64,000 nucleotides of DNA from Paragorgia papillata (GCA_035771165.1 JAWNZC010000319.1:1128501-1192500), one strand, 5' to 3'; positions 1 to 11,900 are shown, numbered from the stretch's first letter. The notes: generated by a model not told the origin, from the sequence alone. A program made the numbers and translations.

Positions 1-834
1 CGTCAGGAGGCTTCCAGCGTAGAGTGTGATTTCCAATTAACGCAAACCCAAAGGAAAATAACTACATAAGGATACATCGCACGCCCCCGCCTCAACGATT
101 GAAATCTTTTGAGGAAAATACATATTTAAATATTAAAAGAACAGTGGCAGGTGGCTGTAGGGTTTGTTGCTGTGGTGATATATAGGTACGAGAAGAAAAT
201 GGAATATTGGATGTATTTGCTGCTGTAATCCGGTTCAGATCTCCTCCAAAGTTGAGTTACTTTTCTTTATACGCTAAAATTGGAAAAGAAAGGGAAAATA
301 GCCATAGGTTAGTATTATTTTGCTGGAATATGGATCTTGCACTCTCGTGGACATAGACGGTGAAATATATTATTTATTCCTCGCCGTCTTGCCAAGCGAA
401 ATAAGCTTGGACGGATCAAAACTTCAAGTGTAATATTTTTAAGTTGAAACTACAGTTTCTACGGAATTGAACAGGAAAAGAGAATCGAAATATAGATATT
501 GGGTTTTTATCAAATTCAAGACTGATCATGATAGTCCAACGGTCATAGATTGTGAAATCTATTATTCATCGCTTTTGGGAAGCAATATTTGGGCTCAACA
601 GTTCAAGTTTGGTGTTAATTTTTTTAACCCGATGACAAAGGCGCAAGTGCAAGCAATTAGCACCGAAACAGTAATTATTTTTGGTGTTGAACGTCGAAGA
701 AGTAATATCGTTTTGGTCTAATCTCAACTAGATAGCTTCTTTCAAGGTTAGTCTCGGCGTGTCTGATAGTATTTGACATATAGGAATCAAACGTGAACGT
801 TTATTTCTGTACTAAGAAGTTTATAACTGACAAC
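1..834. other. 5' flank of first two-span gene
   Basis: This stretch is AT-rich and I see no supported coding region in it. An open frame of 84 codons at 467-721 (+) begins with TTG rather than ATG and resembles nothing I know, so I do not call it. The stretch probably holds the promoter and 5' untranslated part of the gene starting at 835. Confidence 0.4.
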
Positions 835-1671
835 ATGCGTAGTCAAGATGGAGAAGATGGGGTTAGTAGTACCGCAAAGACCGAAGTGCCGAATCAGAAC
901 GGCAACGTTTACACGAATAATCCCACGCAAGAAAAAAGTTGTGAAGAAGGGCCAAGATCTGTCGCAAATCTGGAAGGATTAGTCTTAAACGACGAAACCA
1001 ATACTTTGGATAACTCTGGTAACATGTCCAGTGAGTATCTGGACGCTAGATACTTCTCACAAGTCCCTTATCAATACCAACCCAGTCTAATCCAATTTAA
1101 TGACAACGAAGAGTATACAGATTATCATTTTGGGCTGATACGTGGCTACCACAGAGAAATGTATGATGAAAACAAACAACAGAAATGGTATCTGTGTTGC
1201 TCGTATGATAGAGACACTGTCAAGCGTATTACACACAGAAACAGTGTTTTAACCTGGCAAATTATAGGAGTGGTTTTTGGTACTGTGTTTGTATTTTTTG
1301 GACTAACATCTTTACTTGCAAGTGTTATTATTTCCTCAGACGATACCAGGGAATACTTTTTGAGTAGCACTGAAGCACCGAGTACTACGAGTCTTCATAT
1401 TTTGGCAATAGTTGGGTTAACTATATTGACAATTGGAAGTGCTTTAGTGTCGTTCTGTCTGCTTGTGCCTGTGTGTATTGGGCAAATGCGTCTGAATGAT
1501 TTTTCAGGCTTTTGGTGCAATGCTGGAGATTTGTACGTGAAGAATGCCGATGAAAAATCTTACAACGTCGCTCCCAACCAATTCTTATATTTTGATGCTG
1601 AACATTATAGAAAAATATTCGGAATAGCACAAGTGAAAAAGATTCAACCTGAACTAAAAAATACCAAATAG
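835..1671 (+). CDS. Two-span membrane protein, unrecognised
   Basis: I do not recognise this 278-residue protein. The frame is open further upstream to 793, but only through non-ATG codons; the first ATG is at 835, which I take as the start. Residues 1-138 are polar and Ser/Asn/Glu-rich, with a Tyr-rich stretch around 68-112. Two hydrophobic segments follow, at about 139-166 and 186-216, joined by a short acidic, Ser/Thr-rich loop that would face outside or the lumen if both ends are cytoplasmic. The tail of about 60 residues holds one Cys and several Tyr. There is no signal peptide and no sign of an intron. A polyadenylation signal AATAAA lies at 1883-1888. The gene at 4433-5065 has the same span-loop-span plan in opposite orientation. 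That the protein is real is fairly likely from length and composition; its function is unknown. Confidence 0.6.
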   Translation: MRSQDGEDGVSSTAKTEVPNQNGNVYTNNPTQEKSCEEGPRSVANLEGLVLNDETNTLDNSGNMSSEYLDARYFSQVPYQYQPSLIQFNDNEEYTDYHFGLIRGYHREMYDENKQQKWYLCCSYDRDTVKRITHRNSVLTWQIIGVVFGTVFVFFGLTSLLASVIISSDDTREYFLSSTEAPSTTSLHILAIVGLTILTIGSALVSFCLLVPVCIGQMRLNDFSGFWCNAGDLYVKNADEKSYNVAPNQFLYFDAEHYRKIFGIAQVKKIQPELKNTK

Positions 1672-1882
1672 ATATACCTTAAATCTCTGACCATAAGCCT
1701 AAGTGGCCTTTACTTATATCTTTTTATTAAAAATGACTTCTTTTGGGGATTCTTTTTGAAATTTAAAGGGCTTGATACTGGCGTTCCAGTGATGTAACCA
1801 TTATATGTGACTATTTTAATCTCTGTATATTAAAAATCGCCTTTTATTACAAATAATTAATTGAATGTAAGATTGTTTATAT

Positions 1883-1888
1883 AATAAA
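1883..1888 (+). other. Polyadenylation signal AATAAA
   Basis: A canonical AATAAA lies 212 bases past the stop codon of the two-span gene, in an AT-rich 3' flank. It supports a transcript ending here. Confidence 0.5.
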
Positions 1889-2361
1889 TTATAAATCTTT
1901 TCAGTTTCTGTAGAAAAGTATTTTATTTTTTCGGCAATGATTATCTATTCGGTGCTTTGTGAATCGTCAGTCAGAGAGATGTAAATGTAAATTACAGTAG
2001 AAATTTTTACATTTTTTAAATTTTTACTGTAAATCGTAGAAAGTAAATATTTTCCCAAAAAGTAAACTTTGTTCCACGAAAGTTAGTAGATTGCATTTTT
2101 AATAGACTGGAAAAAATATTTACATAGCATTTTTTCAGAAAATAAAAAGTCGACATTTCCACAAAAGTATTAAGCATTCCTAGAAATTGGTAAACGCTGT
2201 TCTTAGAAAGTAAACTTATTTTAGAAAGTAAACATGTTTTCCTAGAAAATCCATTTTTCCTCCTTTCTCTTTTTTCAGCCATAACAACCAACCACCATTC
2301 TACATTGACACATGTACCACACTTCCATGCTGCCTCAATCACCACTTTCGATTATATGCAC

Positions 2362-2825
2362 CATAGGCGTAGAGGGGGCTGAGGGGCTTTAGCCCCCGGA
2401 GAAATCTTAATGGGGGGGCTGAGCCCCCCCTCCGAAATTTTGCAGCAACTGACTCATCAATCACCATTCACAAGTTATAAGTTACTCGTTAGGCTAAAGT
2501 AACTGTTACAGACTGATTCCTGTCAGCCAAAAGCACCCCCCATATACAGTGATAAGTCAACCCAGTAAACACAACATCGAAAAATTGTTGAAATGTGTTG
2601 TATTTTAAGTAGTTTTTATGACATTTTATGACCTTCAGTGTTCTTAAAAATCACCCCTCAGAATGCAGGAAATGGCATTTCCAAGACTCTAAATTTCAAA
2701 AATTTCCGGGAGGCATGCCCCCGGACTCCCCTAGAAGAGTCAAACACCCCCCACGGGAAAATTTTTACAAAGGCCCTGTTCAGCACTTCAGCCCCCCTGG
2801 ACAAAAACAAAATTATACGCCTATG
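2362..2825. mobile_element. MITE with CATAGGCGTAGAG termini, copy 1
   Basis: A 464-bp element whose left end CATAGGCGTAGAG is matched by an inverted, slightly decayed right end (TATACGCCTATG). A second copy with perfect 13-bp inverted ends lies at 27241-27712, and the two are alike over their whole length. Inside are G- and C-homopolymer blocks and a core around GGAAATGGCATTTCC that recurs in other elements of this window. It has no coding capacity; short open frames inside it are shadows. Confidence 0.8.
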
Positions 2826-2974
2826 CCAACCATCACTTTTTACAACCATTAACCGGTAATAATTCCATGTCCTACATAACCCAAGTACTTCATGAAAGCC
2901 TTACCCCAACACACAACCTAACCTAAGGATGGCAATTCGTGTAAATAGGACATGGACGTATAACCCATTAACCC

Positions 2975-3023
2975 TAGCCTGCGTGCAGACTGTACTTTCG
3001 GGGTACAGTCTGCACGCAGGCTA
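2975..3023. repeat. Perfect 21-bp hairpin
   Basis: Arms at 2975-2995 and 3003-3023 are perfect inverted repeats (TAGCCTGCGTGCAGACTGTA plus C) around a 7-base loop TTTCGGG. ATTAACC-like sequence stands on both sides. This looks like a tiny foldback transposon or the joined ends of one. Confidence 0.75.
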
Positions 3024-3472
3024 CATTAACCCACCAACCGCCATTTTACACAACATCATATAAAGCTCGTACCCATGGATAATCGTTAGTGAGAGAAGTG
3101 AGCTATCATTTCCTTCAAATTATGAAGCTTAACCAACTATTAAAACCACCATCTGATTGGACAACCTTTCTAAACGAAACCTCACCCCCATACCACCCCC
3201 CGGAAACCCTAAACCTAATCACGCCCCCCGGTGAACCTAAACCTAATCACAACCCTCCGGAAAAATGTGTCTCCTCTCAGACCCCGACCACAACATCCCT
3301 CTAGGATCTTTAGCTTTATGTGTTCAAGATTAACATCCCGCATGTGGGATGGTTTTATTAGATGGTTAAGCTTCATATTTTGTAACCGATGATACCTCGA
3401 GGAGGAGTGAGATAATATATATCGCCGTGGAAATATCTTTAAAATTATATTTTAAAGGAACATCGGCCAATA
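3024..3472. other. No gene; C-rich low-complexity patches
   Basis: Between the hairpin and the tRNA there is a C-run-rich patch at about 3180-3270, where short units resembling CCCCCCGGNNAACCTAA occur in series, and AT-rich sequence. I see no gene. Confidence 0.4.
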
Positions 3473-3554
3473 GGTAGCGTGGCCGAGCGGTCTAAGGCGC
3501 TGGTTTAAGGCACCAGTCTCGTAAGAGGCGTGGGTTCGAATCCCACCGCTGCCA
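3473..3554 (+). tRNA. tRNA-Leu (AAG)
   Basis: The sequence folds as a type II (long variable arm) tRNA. The acceptor arms GGTAGCG and CGCTGCC pair with one G-U; the D arm is GGCCGAGCGGTCTAAGGC. The anticodon stem CTGGT/ACCAG encloses loop TTAAGGC, giving anticodon AAG (leucine, CTT codons). The variable arm CTC-GTAA-GAG and T arm GTGGGTTCGAATCCCAC are intact, and the discriminator is A. A T5 tract at 3558-3562 provides a Pol III terminator. There is no intron, and it looks functional. Confidence 0.95.
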
Positions 3555-3719
3555 TCATTTTTCCTTCGTTTGTATTTCTTTCTCGTTTTCCTTTTTCTTC
3601 GTCGTTTATCCATTACTTTTTATACATTTAACGATGAAACTATAAGATTATAGTTATATAAATGTGGTATTACCAAAACATTATAAAAAAAAACATAAAC
3701 AACTTTATAAACCTAAATA

Positions 3720-4110
3720 AGTTCGCGCGATCCAAGTTAGGGACTGGACACTGGTTTGAGTCAATCTCGTCCCCAGAGCCAAATTGCCCCGGCCGCGCGG
3801 GACGAGATTGGGTTTGAGTAAAAGCGCAGGCAAGCTGTGTCCTCTCACTTGAGTATCATGATAATCATCATTTCTTAACACAGACGAATATGATGATTAT
3901 CATGATACTCAAGTGAGATTCGGGGTGTGAGAGGTGGGAAATGTTCCGAGAGGGTTGTGGTTAGGTTTAGGGTTTCCAGGGGGGTTGTAGTTAGGTGGAT
4001 GGTGTGGGGGTAGGGAATTCATTTTTAAAAATGATGATGATTGTCATTTCTAGGACATTTCACAAATGACGATAATCATCATTTCGAGATGAGAGAATAT
4101 GCTGCAAGTC
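3720..4110. mobile_element. Cluster of foldback repeats
   Basis: Three inverted repeats lie close together. AATCTCGTCCC at about 3762 faces GGGACGAGATT at about 3799. Perfect 29-bp arms lie at 3843-3871 and 3890-3918 (rich in ATGATGATTATCATGAT). A weaker pair, AAATGATGATGATTGTCATTT at about 4027 against AAATGACGATAATCATCATTT at about 4065, follows. No coding potential; probably foldback elements inserted in or near one another. Confidence 0.6.
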
Positions 4111-4432
4111 AATGTACAGTAAAAAATATTTTCACACAAGACGTATATTGGTAATGGGCATTTGTAATGTGATATTTTAGATTTTTTCATTCGTTATAGT
4201 AGTATATTTGACATTTCAGAGTGCTAGATAATTGCATTTAATATATATACTATAAAATAAACAACTTCATATTCATCTTTCGGTTTGGCCATAAATAAAG
4301 AATATACTATAATATATTGAATAATAATATATTGAATAAATATCTTTTTAAAATATACGTTGAATTGTTTCATTTGAATATGTCATTCTTTCAGTTGATA
4401 AGCTTGATTTAAATATTTCAAATATAATATAT

Positions 4433-5065
4433 TTAATTTTGCTGTTCCTCGTCTATAGAAGTTTTAAATTTATGTGATTTTAAAGCACTCGTTTTATGCG
4501 GTTCACATTCTTCTCTTTTCTTCGGTTGTACTTTATGAACTAGGGCAAAAACTGGAACTTTTTTTAATTTTTGAGACGCCGCTTCACTCTCGCTTTTTTT
4601 CTCCGGGTATAAAAAGTTATCGGGGTCTTTAACCCGGGGTTTTTTACTCCCTAACTTCCTACGCGGGTAACAGATCATTATTTGAACAGCAGCCATCATT
4701 ATAGATCCAAGCATCATTAGGACTCCCCCGACTAACACAAAAGCATCAAGCATTGAATTATACTGAATATCATCTCCAACTGGTTCTTCTTCGCCATTTT
4801 CATCAACTCTGTAATCAATTTCCCGCCTCTTCACCAGTCCACCAACTAACGCGACTACAATCCCGGCTAAGATCATTAGACCCGAGATACAACGAACAAA
4901 GCAAAAACGACCATCTGTCTTGCTTGGTGATTCATCGATATCTCGAACAGAATCTTCGTCGCTTGTTGCTTCGTCGTTGAACATATGTTGGTGTAAATAA
5001 CGCACTCCAAACTTCTGTTTCGAAGCTACTCTTTTTAATCTTTTATGCCGTTTCAACTGAGGCAT
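4433..5065 (-). CDS. Small basic two-span membrane protein, unrecognised
   Basis: I do not recognise this protein. The reading frame is open upstream to about 5290 but holds no ATG before 5065, so I start there, giving 210 residues; a spliced upstream start is possible. Residues 1-30 are strongly basic and 31-50 acidic. Membrane spans lie at about 55-78 (ends in LVKRR) and 106-133 (Met-rich), separated by an acidic loop of about 27 residues holding an EEE cluster. The tail of about 75 residues is Lys/Arg-rich and has no cysteine apart from those near the second span and one near residue 187. The plan matches the gene at 835-1671 (span, short acidic loop, span, polar tail), but I see no clear sequence match. 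The two genes converge. Confidence 0.55.
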   Translation of the reverse strand: MPQLKRHKRLKRVASKQKFGVRYLHQHMFNDEATSDEDSVRDIDESPSKTDGRFCFVRCISGLMILAGIVVALVGGLVKRREIDYRVDENGEEEPVGDDIQYNSMLDAFVLVGGVLMMLGSIMMAAVQIMICYPRRKLGSKKPRVKDPDNFLYPEKKSESEAASQKLKKVPVFALVHKVQPKKREECEPHKTSALKSHKFKTSIDEEQQN

Positions 5066-6620
5066 AACTCTCTTGTTCTTCTCCTTTCTTGTTTTACAAA
5101 ATACTTGTTCCTCTTTGGGAATGGAAATTCCCCAATTCTGCTCAAGATTCCAGTTGTATCTCGAATTTGTAGCGTTTGTTCTCAGTGTTTGCCGTTTCAA
5201 ACACCAACCAACAATCTGACATTTTCTCTGTTCAAAAATGAATTTCTCGCGATGGCATTCTCTTTTTATACAATCTGGATATTTCTATTTAAGACCTGAA
5301 GTTTTCTTTTGTACTGTACCCAAAGCTCGCCGGCTTTTCTTAATAATACTCCCACTAAAATAAGCAATAGATCGTGTACTGTATACCCACGCCGTTAGCG
5401 AGTGCAACTCATTCCACAAAACAACGCGTCGTTTGGGAAATATATTATAATTTTGTATGAATTTCTAATCAGTTTTCATTTCAATGAAGTGTTATCAAGA
5501 TTGTAATCACTTATCCTGACATCTTCATCCGGACTGGTGGCCATAGATTATTGTCAAGCGATAAACATACGACAATAAACGGGTCCACATCTGATTGGCT
5601 ATTCAACGTGTCTCCCTCGTTTTGATTGGTTTAAGTCATTAGCAACAGCTGTTTATCATTGGTTCGCTTTTTTATAATGAAAAAAAAACTGTCAACAAGA
5701 TTTTTGGCGAATCTGAAAGCGCGTATACGTCAACGGACCTCTTTGATGTCTCATTATTATGGCGGACAACAGCTGGGAATGACGAAAAAGCTTCGCTTGA
5801 CGCTTGACGCTTGCTTGTAAACCTAACAGGCTCTTCAATATATCTAGAAGACAAAAGGATTATTGAAAAATAAAATTGTTACTGAAATTTTCTTTTCCTC
5901 TTCCTATAAAGGATAAATCATCCAGGATAAGTGTTCCATTTGTCATGCGAGAATATTTGATTCGTATGCACTTAATTTTGGTAAAAACTTTCCTTCAATC
6001 TCTTTGGACATAATAGGTTGAACGGTGTTTTAAATTCTGCTCAAGGCAACAATTTGTTTGGTTCATTTCGGAGTCTTAGAAGATCTTCAAGTATTTTCTT
6101 CTTGTTCCTTTGTCTAAAGATGAGTCTAAAATAGAATTGAAACGAAACATTATCACCTCAACGACACGGATAAGCATTTATTTATCGCAAGAATATCTCT
6201 CTTCATGCACTTAAATAAGGATAAATCAAACAACACTGTTTCTAGTGGACTATTTTTGTTAACAAATTTCTATTCATGTTCTTCTGGCTCTGAGGGTGAT
6301 TTTAAAATGGAAACATTTCCCATTTTCACACGGATAAGCTTTTGTTTCTCCAGAAAATATTATCATTTAAATTGAATATAAAAACAAACATGCTATCGGC
6401 CGTAGTACTGTATATCCCGAAGTCTTTTAGTGAAAATTTAAACCCGTTTGCCTTCAGTAATGGAAAAACAGTCATTACATTTACACTTCAAGAGTCGACT
6501 AACTTGTAAAATAAGTAGTTATTTAGTTTAAGTTTCGTCTAGCAACGATTGTCGGCAAACGTTAATTTTTTTATGCAAATTGAGCAGCGTGAATTCGTAA
6601 TGGAGTTAGGATCATTCATC
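5066..6620. other. No gene seen; upstream flank of the minus-strand gene
   Basis: AT-rich non-coding sequence. A minus-strand frame at 5672-5854 (60 codons) shows no family features and I do not call it. The promoter of the gene ending at 5065 should lie here. Confidence 0.35.
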
Positions 6621-6623
6621 TAA

Positions 6624-6780
6624 GGGCGCTTTCCAATTTACAAGGTTAGACCAGTCAGTCCGGCCAGAATGGATTGCTTTTGATTATAGGACCAAATTTT
6701 CCAGTCTGACCATCCCGGGCCTCAAACGAATCGTGTTCCATTTAACCGGATTGACCGGTCTAACCGTGTAAATGGAAAGA
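6624..6780. mobile_element. Short MITE, GGGCGCTTTCCAATT ends, copy 1
   Basis: A 157-bp element whose ends resemble inverted copies of GGGCGCTTTCCAATTTACAA followed by GGTTAGACC. An inverted-orientation copy lies at 8256-8416 with the same internal sequence (CGAATCGTGTTCCATTTA and its complement). Non-autonomous and non-coding. Confidence 0.75.
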
Positions 6781-7440
6781 TCACTGGTTACGATTTGTCT
6801 ACAGAGTTACAATCGAAAAACATCGAGAAAAATGCCAAGAAAGTTTTTGACGTATTTCCTATTAAAATATCCTTTAGTTTTAACTCATATTCGAGCGATT
6901 TAACTGACATACACCCTTGGATTAAGCCACCAAACCGTTCTTTTCAACAGTCCTAAATTAGCGAGACCTTACTACAATCTTTAGTGTTTTTGAATTTACT
7001 GATTTAATCGATTCAAATTGGTGAAATAGAAAAAAAATTGTTTTGAAACCACTGGGAAAAAATATTTGTGGAAATAATTTTCACAATTGCTCGAGGCTAG
7101 CCGCGATAAACATTATGAAAACTTTGAATAAGTTTCTAAAAATTGAAGGAGAATTTCCGGAAGCACATTCAAGCTGAAACTGAGGCTTTGAAATTTGGTG
7201 CTAAGTAGTCAGGATTAGTTTATTTAGTTCAAAGCGCTCAATGAGAAACAAACACGGAAAGCCAAAGTCCTTCATTAGAAATGATAGAGTGAAGTGTATT
7301 TTAATATTTTTATGACTTCATCACGAAATATGGTGTGGAATGGACTACTTTAACAGCCTTTCTATGTCGGTAAAGTGTTTTCAGGTTAACCCTTCATGCG
7401 TATCGTTGTTGTCGAACAACTTTATCTTTTTACTTTGTCT

Positions 7441-7666
7441 AAAGCCCTAATCAACGAGAACGCAAGTCATCGCAAGTTGGCAGTCACGCCATCTCAGCCA
7501 GCCGCTCTGAATAATTTCCCGAAAATACTATGTACCGTGACAAAGTTAAAACTTGTTTAAAACACTCATGAAACCTTTATTTTGTTAATTTGGGTGTTCG
7601 AACGACCGCCACAGAAATTCTGACTGCCAACTTGCGATGACTTGCGTTCTCGTTTGATTAAGGCTT
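7441..7666. mobile_element. MITE, AGCCCTAATCAAACGAGAACG ends, copy 1
   Basis: A 226-bp element with inverted ends of about 40 bp that run through CGCAAGTCATCGCAAGTTGG. Two other copies lie at 11235-11438 (STPG1-like intron 5) and 34089-34308 (inside a LINE). The three share an interior with TGACAAAGTTAAAACTTGTT. Non-coding. Confidence 0.8.
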
Positions 7667-7734
7667 AACGCCAGACGATTTTACTCGTCAAGGGGAGAAC
7701 CAAGCGTGAAAGGGTTAGCTGTTAGAGTTTTAGT

Positions 7735-8230
7735 TGTTTTTTGCTGTACAAGCTGTTGTAAGTAGCCAGTGCCGGATTTAGGACAGGCCGGACAGGGCCC
7801 CCCCAACAAAATAAAGTTTAAGGGGGGGGGGCCTCCACAAAAATGTCTTGAAAGTTGAAAAAATAGGTGTTGAAATGAAAAAAATCTTGAGAGCCCAAAA
7901 TATGAGTCAAAAACAAGACAAAAGATATATGGATGATATATAGGGTCACTTCTAAAAGTGTATACTATGACGATTATGACAGATTGATGGATGGAGTTGA
8001 CAAGTTGTTATTGTAAACCTGATTCAGTGTGGGAATTGTGACTTCGAAGTTGTATTAGTTCGTAAAGCAAAATTATCTCGTTCAGAAATAGAATTGATAT
8101 ATTGTGCTGGTCAGTGACCGCCCAGGGGCCTCCACAGTCCTAAATCCGGCGCTGTAGCCTAAGTAGTTAAACTCAGAAAACTTTGAGTTCGAGACGCAAC
8201 TTGAACCTATTGACACGAAATCTGAGCAAA
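7735..8230. repeat. tRNA-related SINE split by a MITE
   Basis: The segment GCTGTACAAGCTGTTGTAAG at about 7744 and the segment TAGTTAAACTCAGAAAACTT at about 8163 are adjacent in the repeat at 29862-29985. Here they are parted by the element at 7767-8154. The family ends in a tRNA-like part with a B-box-like GTTCGAGAC. It appears to be a SINE interrupted by a later insertion. Confidence 0.5.
7767..8154. mobile_element. MITE with CAGTGCCGGATTTAGGAC ends
   Basis: A 388-bp element with inverted ends CAGTGCCGGATTTAGGAC and GTCCTAAATCCGGCGCTG (one mismatch). The CAG...CTG termini are like those of hAT-type elements, although I cannot show an 8-bp target duplication cleanly. The interior is AT-rich with G runs and non-coding. 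Confidence 0.75.
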
Positions 8231-8255
8231 TGCGTTTAACAATTTGGTAGCTAAT

Positions 8256-8416
8256 GGGGGCTTTCCATTTACACGGTTAGACCGGCCAGTCCGGGTAAAT
8301 GGAACACGATTCGTTTGAGACCTGGGATGGTCTTACTGGAAAATGTGGTCCTAATCAAAAGCAAGTCCATTCTGGCCGGACTGATCGGTCTAACCTTGTC
8401 AATTGGAAAGCGCCCT
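8256..8416. mobile_element. Short MITE, copy 2 (inverted)
   Basis: The same family as 6624-6780, in opposite orientation, ending in AATTGGAAAGCGCCC. Confidence 0.75.
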
Positions 8417-8439
8417 AAGATTGATTTTTCAGGGAGAGG

Positions 8440-8700
8440 AAAACTGGAAAACTATATAGACTGAGAAAAACTCTTGAAGCACAGGAAAGGACGAGAACTC
8501 TACTCACCTGAGTCCCAAGCTTGGACTGGCGGCCACTTATCCAAGTAACCTGGCTAAAACCCGGCGCCCGGTGAAAGAGAGCGCAGAGGACTGCGTGGGA
8601 AAGAGTTGTGATACCGATCGCGAATACGATACAATACAATACAACAACTTTATTTAAAGAGGGTAAACACATAACAGCTTTCGCTGACAAACCCAGTGGC
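8440..8700 (-). mobile_element. Probable LINE 3' end
   Basis: On the minus strand, AATAAAGTTG is followed by a (TTGTA)n microsatellite tail at about 8630-8650. That arrangement is common at the 3' end of L2/CR1-like LINEs. The part at about 8440-8620 has no recognisable reading frame. Only the tail supports the call. Confidence 0.35.
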
Positions 8701-8923
8701 CCTCATGTCAAAAATGTCGAAAAGTTACAAATATATAACGTAATATAGATATGACTGATAGAGTTATCCAGTATAAATAAAGTTAGTTTAGCTCCCTTGG
8801 CCTTTATATCATGGACAGTAAAAGTATTTTTTTACTTATTTTTAAATTTACAAATCTTTTTACTCCGTTGGCGACCATCAAAACGTTCCCAGGTCTTTTC
8901 GCGGGATGTCGAATTAAGTTGCC

Positions 8924-11900
8924 ATGGAAACAATGTCTCAACTAAGAAGAAAGATGGCGGACAGTGTGTTAGTTCAAACGAGTAGAGGTAGATTTGTAGG
9001 TGGACATTCCCTTGGAAGAATACACAAAGGTAAGATTTTGTCAAGTCAGTCTATTAAAACATAGATAGAGCTTTGTGGACACTCTATTTAGGAGAATTAT
9101 TGCGTATTTATTTATCAAAATAAGGACAGGCTAAATTCAAAAAAAGGAATTGTCAGATATTAGTGTACGTCTGACCTCTAGTTTCATAGAAGAACCTACC
9201 ATTATTAAGAACCTCAGGCTGAAATTAAGAATTTCTTTATATAAGAATGTAAGAACCTATCCCAGACTGATTTGGTAAAATGTAGGTTCTTGTTAGCGGG
9301 TTTTTACTGTATTAAAACCAGACATTTTTTGTTTGTGTTAGGACACGGGACCGTAGCTGCTTCGTCCTCTATCCCAAGTAAATATCAAACAATAGTTCTT
9401 GATAATTCGGAGAGAAAAGGATTTTTGTCGAAAGCAAAAAGATTTCAGGAGTCTGGATCAATGGTAAGATATTTCTGGACTGGCTAAGAGCTTAATTTTC
9501 CTGTAAACTTGAGACTGATGATTTAACTCAATGGGAGTACAAAAGCTTTTGTCGTTATTAAATGACAAATACCGTTCAATACATTAAATAATGGTATAAT
9601 ACTAGCATTTCACATTTATTTCTAAAACATTTATTTTTATTATTTTTATTATTAAGAATGACAATCCAGGGCCAGGATCATACAAAGCTAAAGTACCTGA
9701 TTCAGTGACCAATGAATCACCTTCTCTTTCTAAGAGAGGGACTGGTACTTTTGCTTCAAAGGTGAGGAAGTGGGTGCCTGGGTGGGTGGGTGGTGCATGG
9801 GTAGGTTGAATGGTTGGTGGGTGACTGGGTTGGTAATAGTGGGTGAGTGCATGGGTGGGTGGTGCATGGGTGGGTGTGTGCATGGGTGGGTGGGTGAGTG
9901 TATGGGTGGGTGGTGCATGGGTGGTGCATGGGTGAGTGGTGCATGGGTGGGTGGTGCATGGGTGGGTGAGTGCATGGGTGGGTGAGTGGTGCATGGGTGG
10001 GTGGGTGCATGGGTGGGTGGGTGAGTGTATGGGTGGGTGGTGCATGGGTGGTGCATGGGTGAGTGGTGCATGGGTGGGTGGTGCATGGGTGGGTGAGTGC
10101 ATGGGTGGGTGAGTGGTGCATGGGTGGGTGGGTGCATGGGTGGGTGGGTGAGTGTATGGGTGGGTGGTGCATGGGTGGGTGGGTGAGTGTATGGGTGGGT
10201 GGTGCATGGGTGGTGCATGGGTGAGTGGTGCATGGGTGGGTGGTGCATGGGTGGGTAAGTGCATGGGTGGGTGGGTGCATGGGTGGGTGGGTGAGTGTAT
10301 GGGTGGGTGGGTGCATGGGTGGGTGGGTGAGTGTATGGGTGGGTGGTGCATGGGTGGTGCATGGGTGAGTGGTGCATGGGTGGGTGGTGCATGGGTGGGT
10401 AAGTGCATGGGTGGGTGAGTGCATGGGTGGGTGGGTGGTGCATGGGTGGGTGGGTGGTGCATGGGTTAATTGGTGGGTGACTGGGTTAGTAATAATGGGT
10501 GGGTAAGTGCATGGGTGGGTGAGTGCATGGGTGGGTGGGTGGGTGAGTGGGTGGGTGGGTGGTGCATGGGTTAATTGGTGGGTGACTGGGTTAGTAATAA
10601 TGGGTGGGTAAGTGCATGGGTGGGTGGGTGGTGCATGGGTGGGTGAGTGCATGGGTGGGTGGGTGGGTGGTGCATGGGTTAATTGGTGACTGGGTTAGTA
10701 ATAATGGGTGGGTGGGTACATGCATGTGTGGGTGGGTAAGTGCATGGGTGGGTGGCTGCATGGGTGGGTGGGTGTGTGGTGCATGGGTGGGTGGTTGTGT
10801 GAGTGCATTGGTGAGTGGGTTCATATGTGGGTGGGTGGATGAAAGAATGGGTTTGCATGTGTGTGAGTAACTATTTGTGATCATTTACCAATTGCTTAGT
10901 ACAAAATTATTCTTTAGATGGTTAGATTTGATAAAGAAAAGAAAGAATATGCTCAACCTGGCCCAGGTATAAATCATTTACTGCATATTGTTGGTGGTGT
11001 ATTATTAGACAGGTTTTATATAATTATTATTTGATATAATCATTCATTTAGGTGAATATCAACCAGTGAAGCCTCCAATTAAGTCAGATTTTAACAAGGC
11101 ACATGTGACTAGGTATGGTAATAATTATAAAATACCTTTCTTATATCACTAAGAAGCAATTATTTATTTATTATTAGTTTGAGTTGGTCAACATGGAAAA
11201 AATTGGGAATAATTTTGGTGTGTTTTGCTGTGTAAAGCCCCAACCAAACAAGATCACAAGTTGGCAGTGACGCTATCTCAGCCAGCCGCTCTGAATAGTT
11301 TCCCGAAAATATCATGTACCATGACAAAGTTAAAACTTGTTTAAAACACTCACGAAACCTTTATTTTGTTAATTTGGGTGTTCAAACGACCGCCACAGAA
11401 ATTTGCGATGACTTGCATTCTCGTTTGATTAGAGTTTAAGATCTCACTATTTAAGTTGATGAATTTTTTTTAGTAATTTTCATGCTCCTATTGCCATTCC
11501 ATTAAATGAAAGAAATCATCATCAAGCTCCTGCTCCAAACTCTTACAAGGTAACTATGGCAACCCAATTGTTCTAATGATACCAATTAGTGAATATAAGC
11601 TGGTCTCTTTCACCCCCTCAACCTTGGGGGTATATAAATATAATAAATTGTAAAATCTCTTTGACTAGATTTCAAAAGTTTCTGGCAAAGTAACTCATGA
11701 CAATAATGTCTCGGCATATGCTGCATTCAAATCAGGGTGAGTTTTATACAGATACATGTAGAGTGTTTTTGGCTAAATAATTAATGGCATGTTGAGCTCA
11801 GGGGTATCTTTTTGTTTACTTTTGAAGGTCAAAACGAGAGAATTTCTTTCCTGCACCAAGTGCTAATTTTCCATCACCTTGTAAGTCTGTCTATGTCTGT

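Noticed and set aside
467..721. Small protein of 84 codons
   Set aside because: No ATG start and no recognisable features.
9770..10868. CRISPR-like regular repeats
   Set aside because: There are no unique spacers of constant length and the host is a eukaryote; it is a minisatellite.
9602..10884. Long His/Pro/Thr-rich frames on the minus strand and Gly/Trp frames on the plus strand
   Set aside because: They are translations of the GGGTG/GCATG minisatellite inside an intron.
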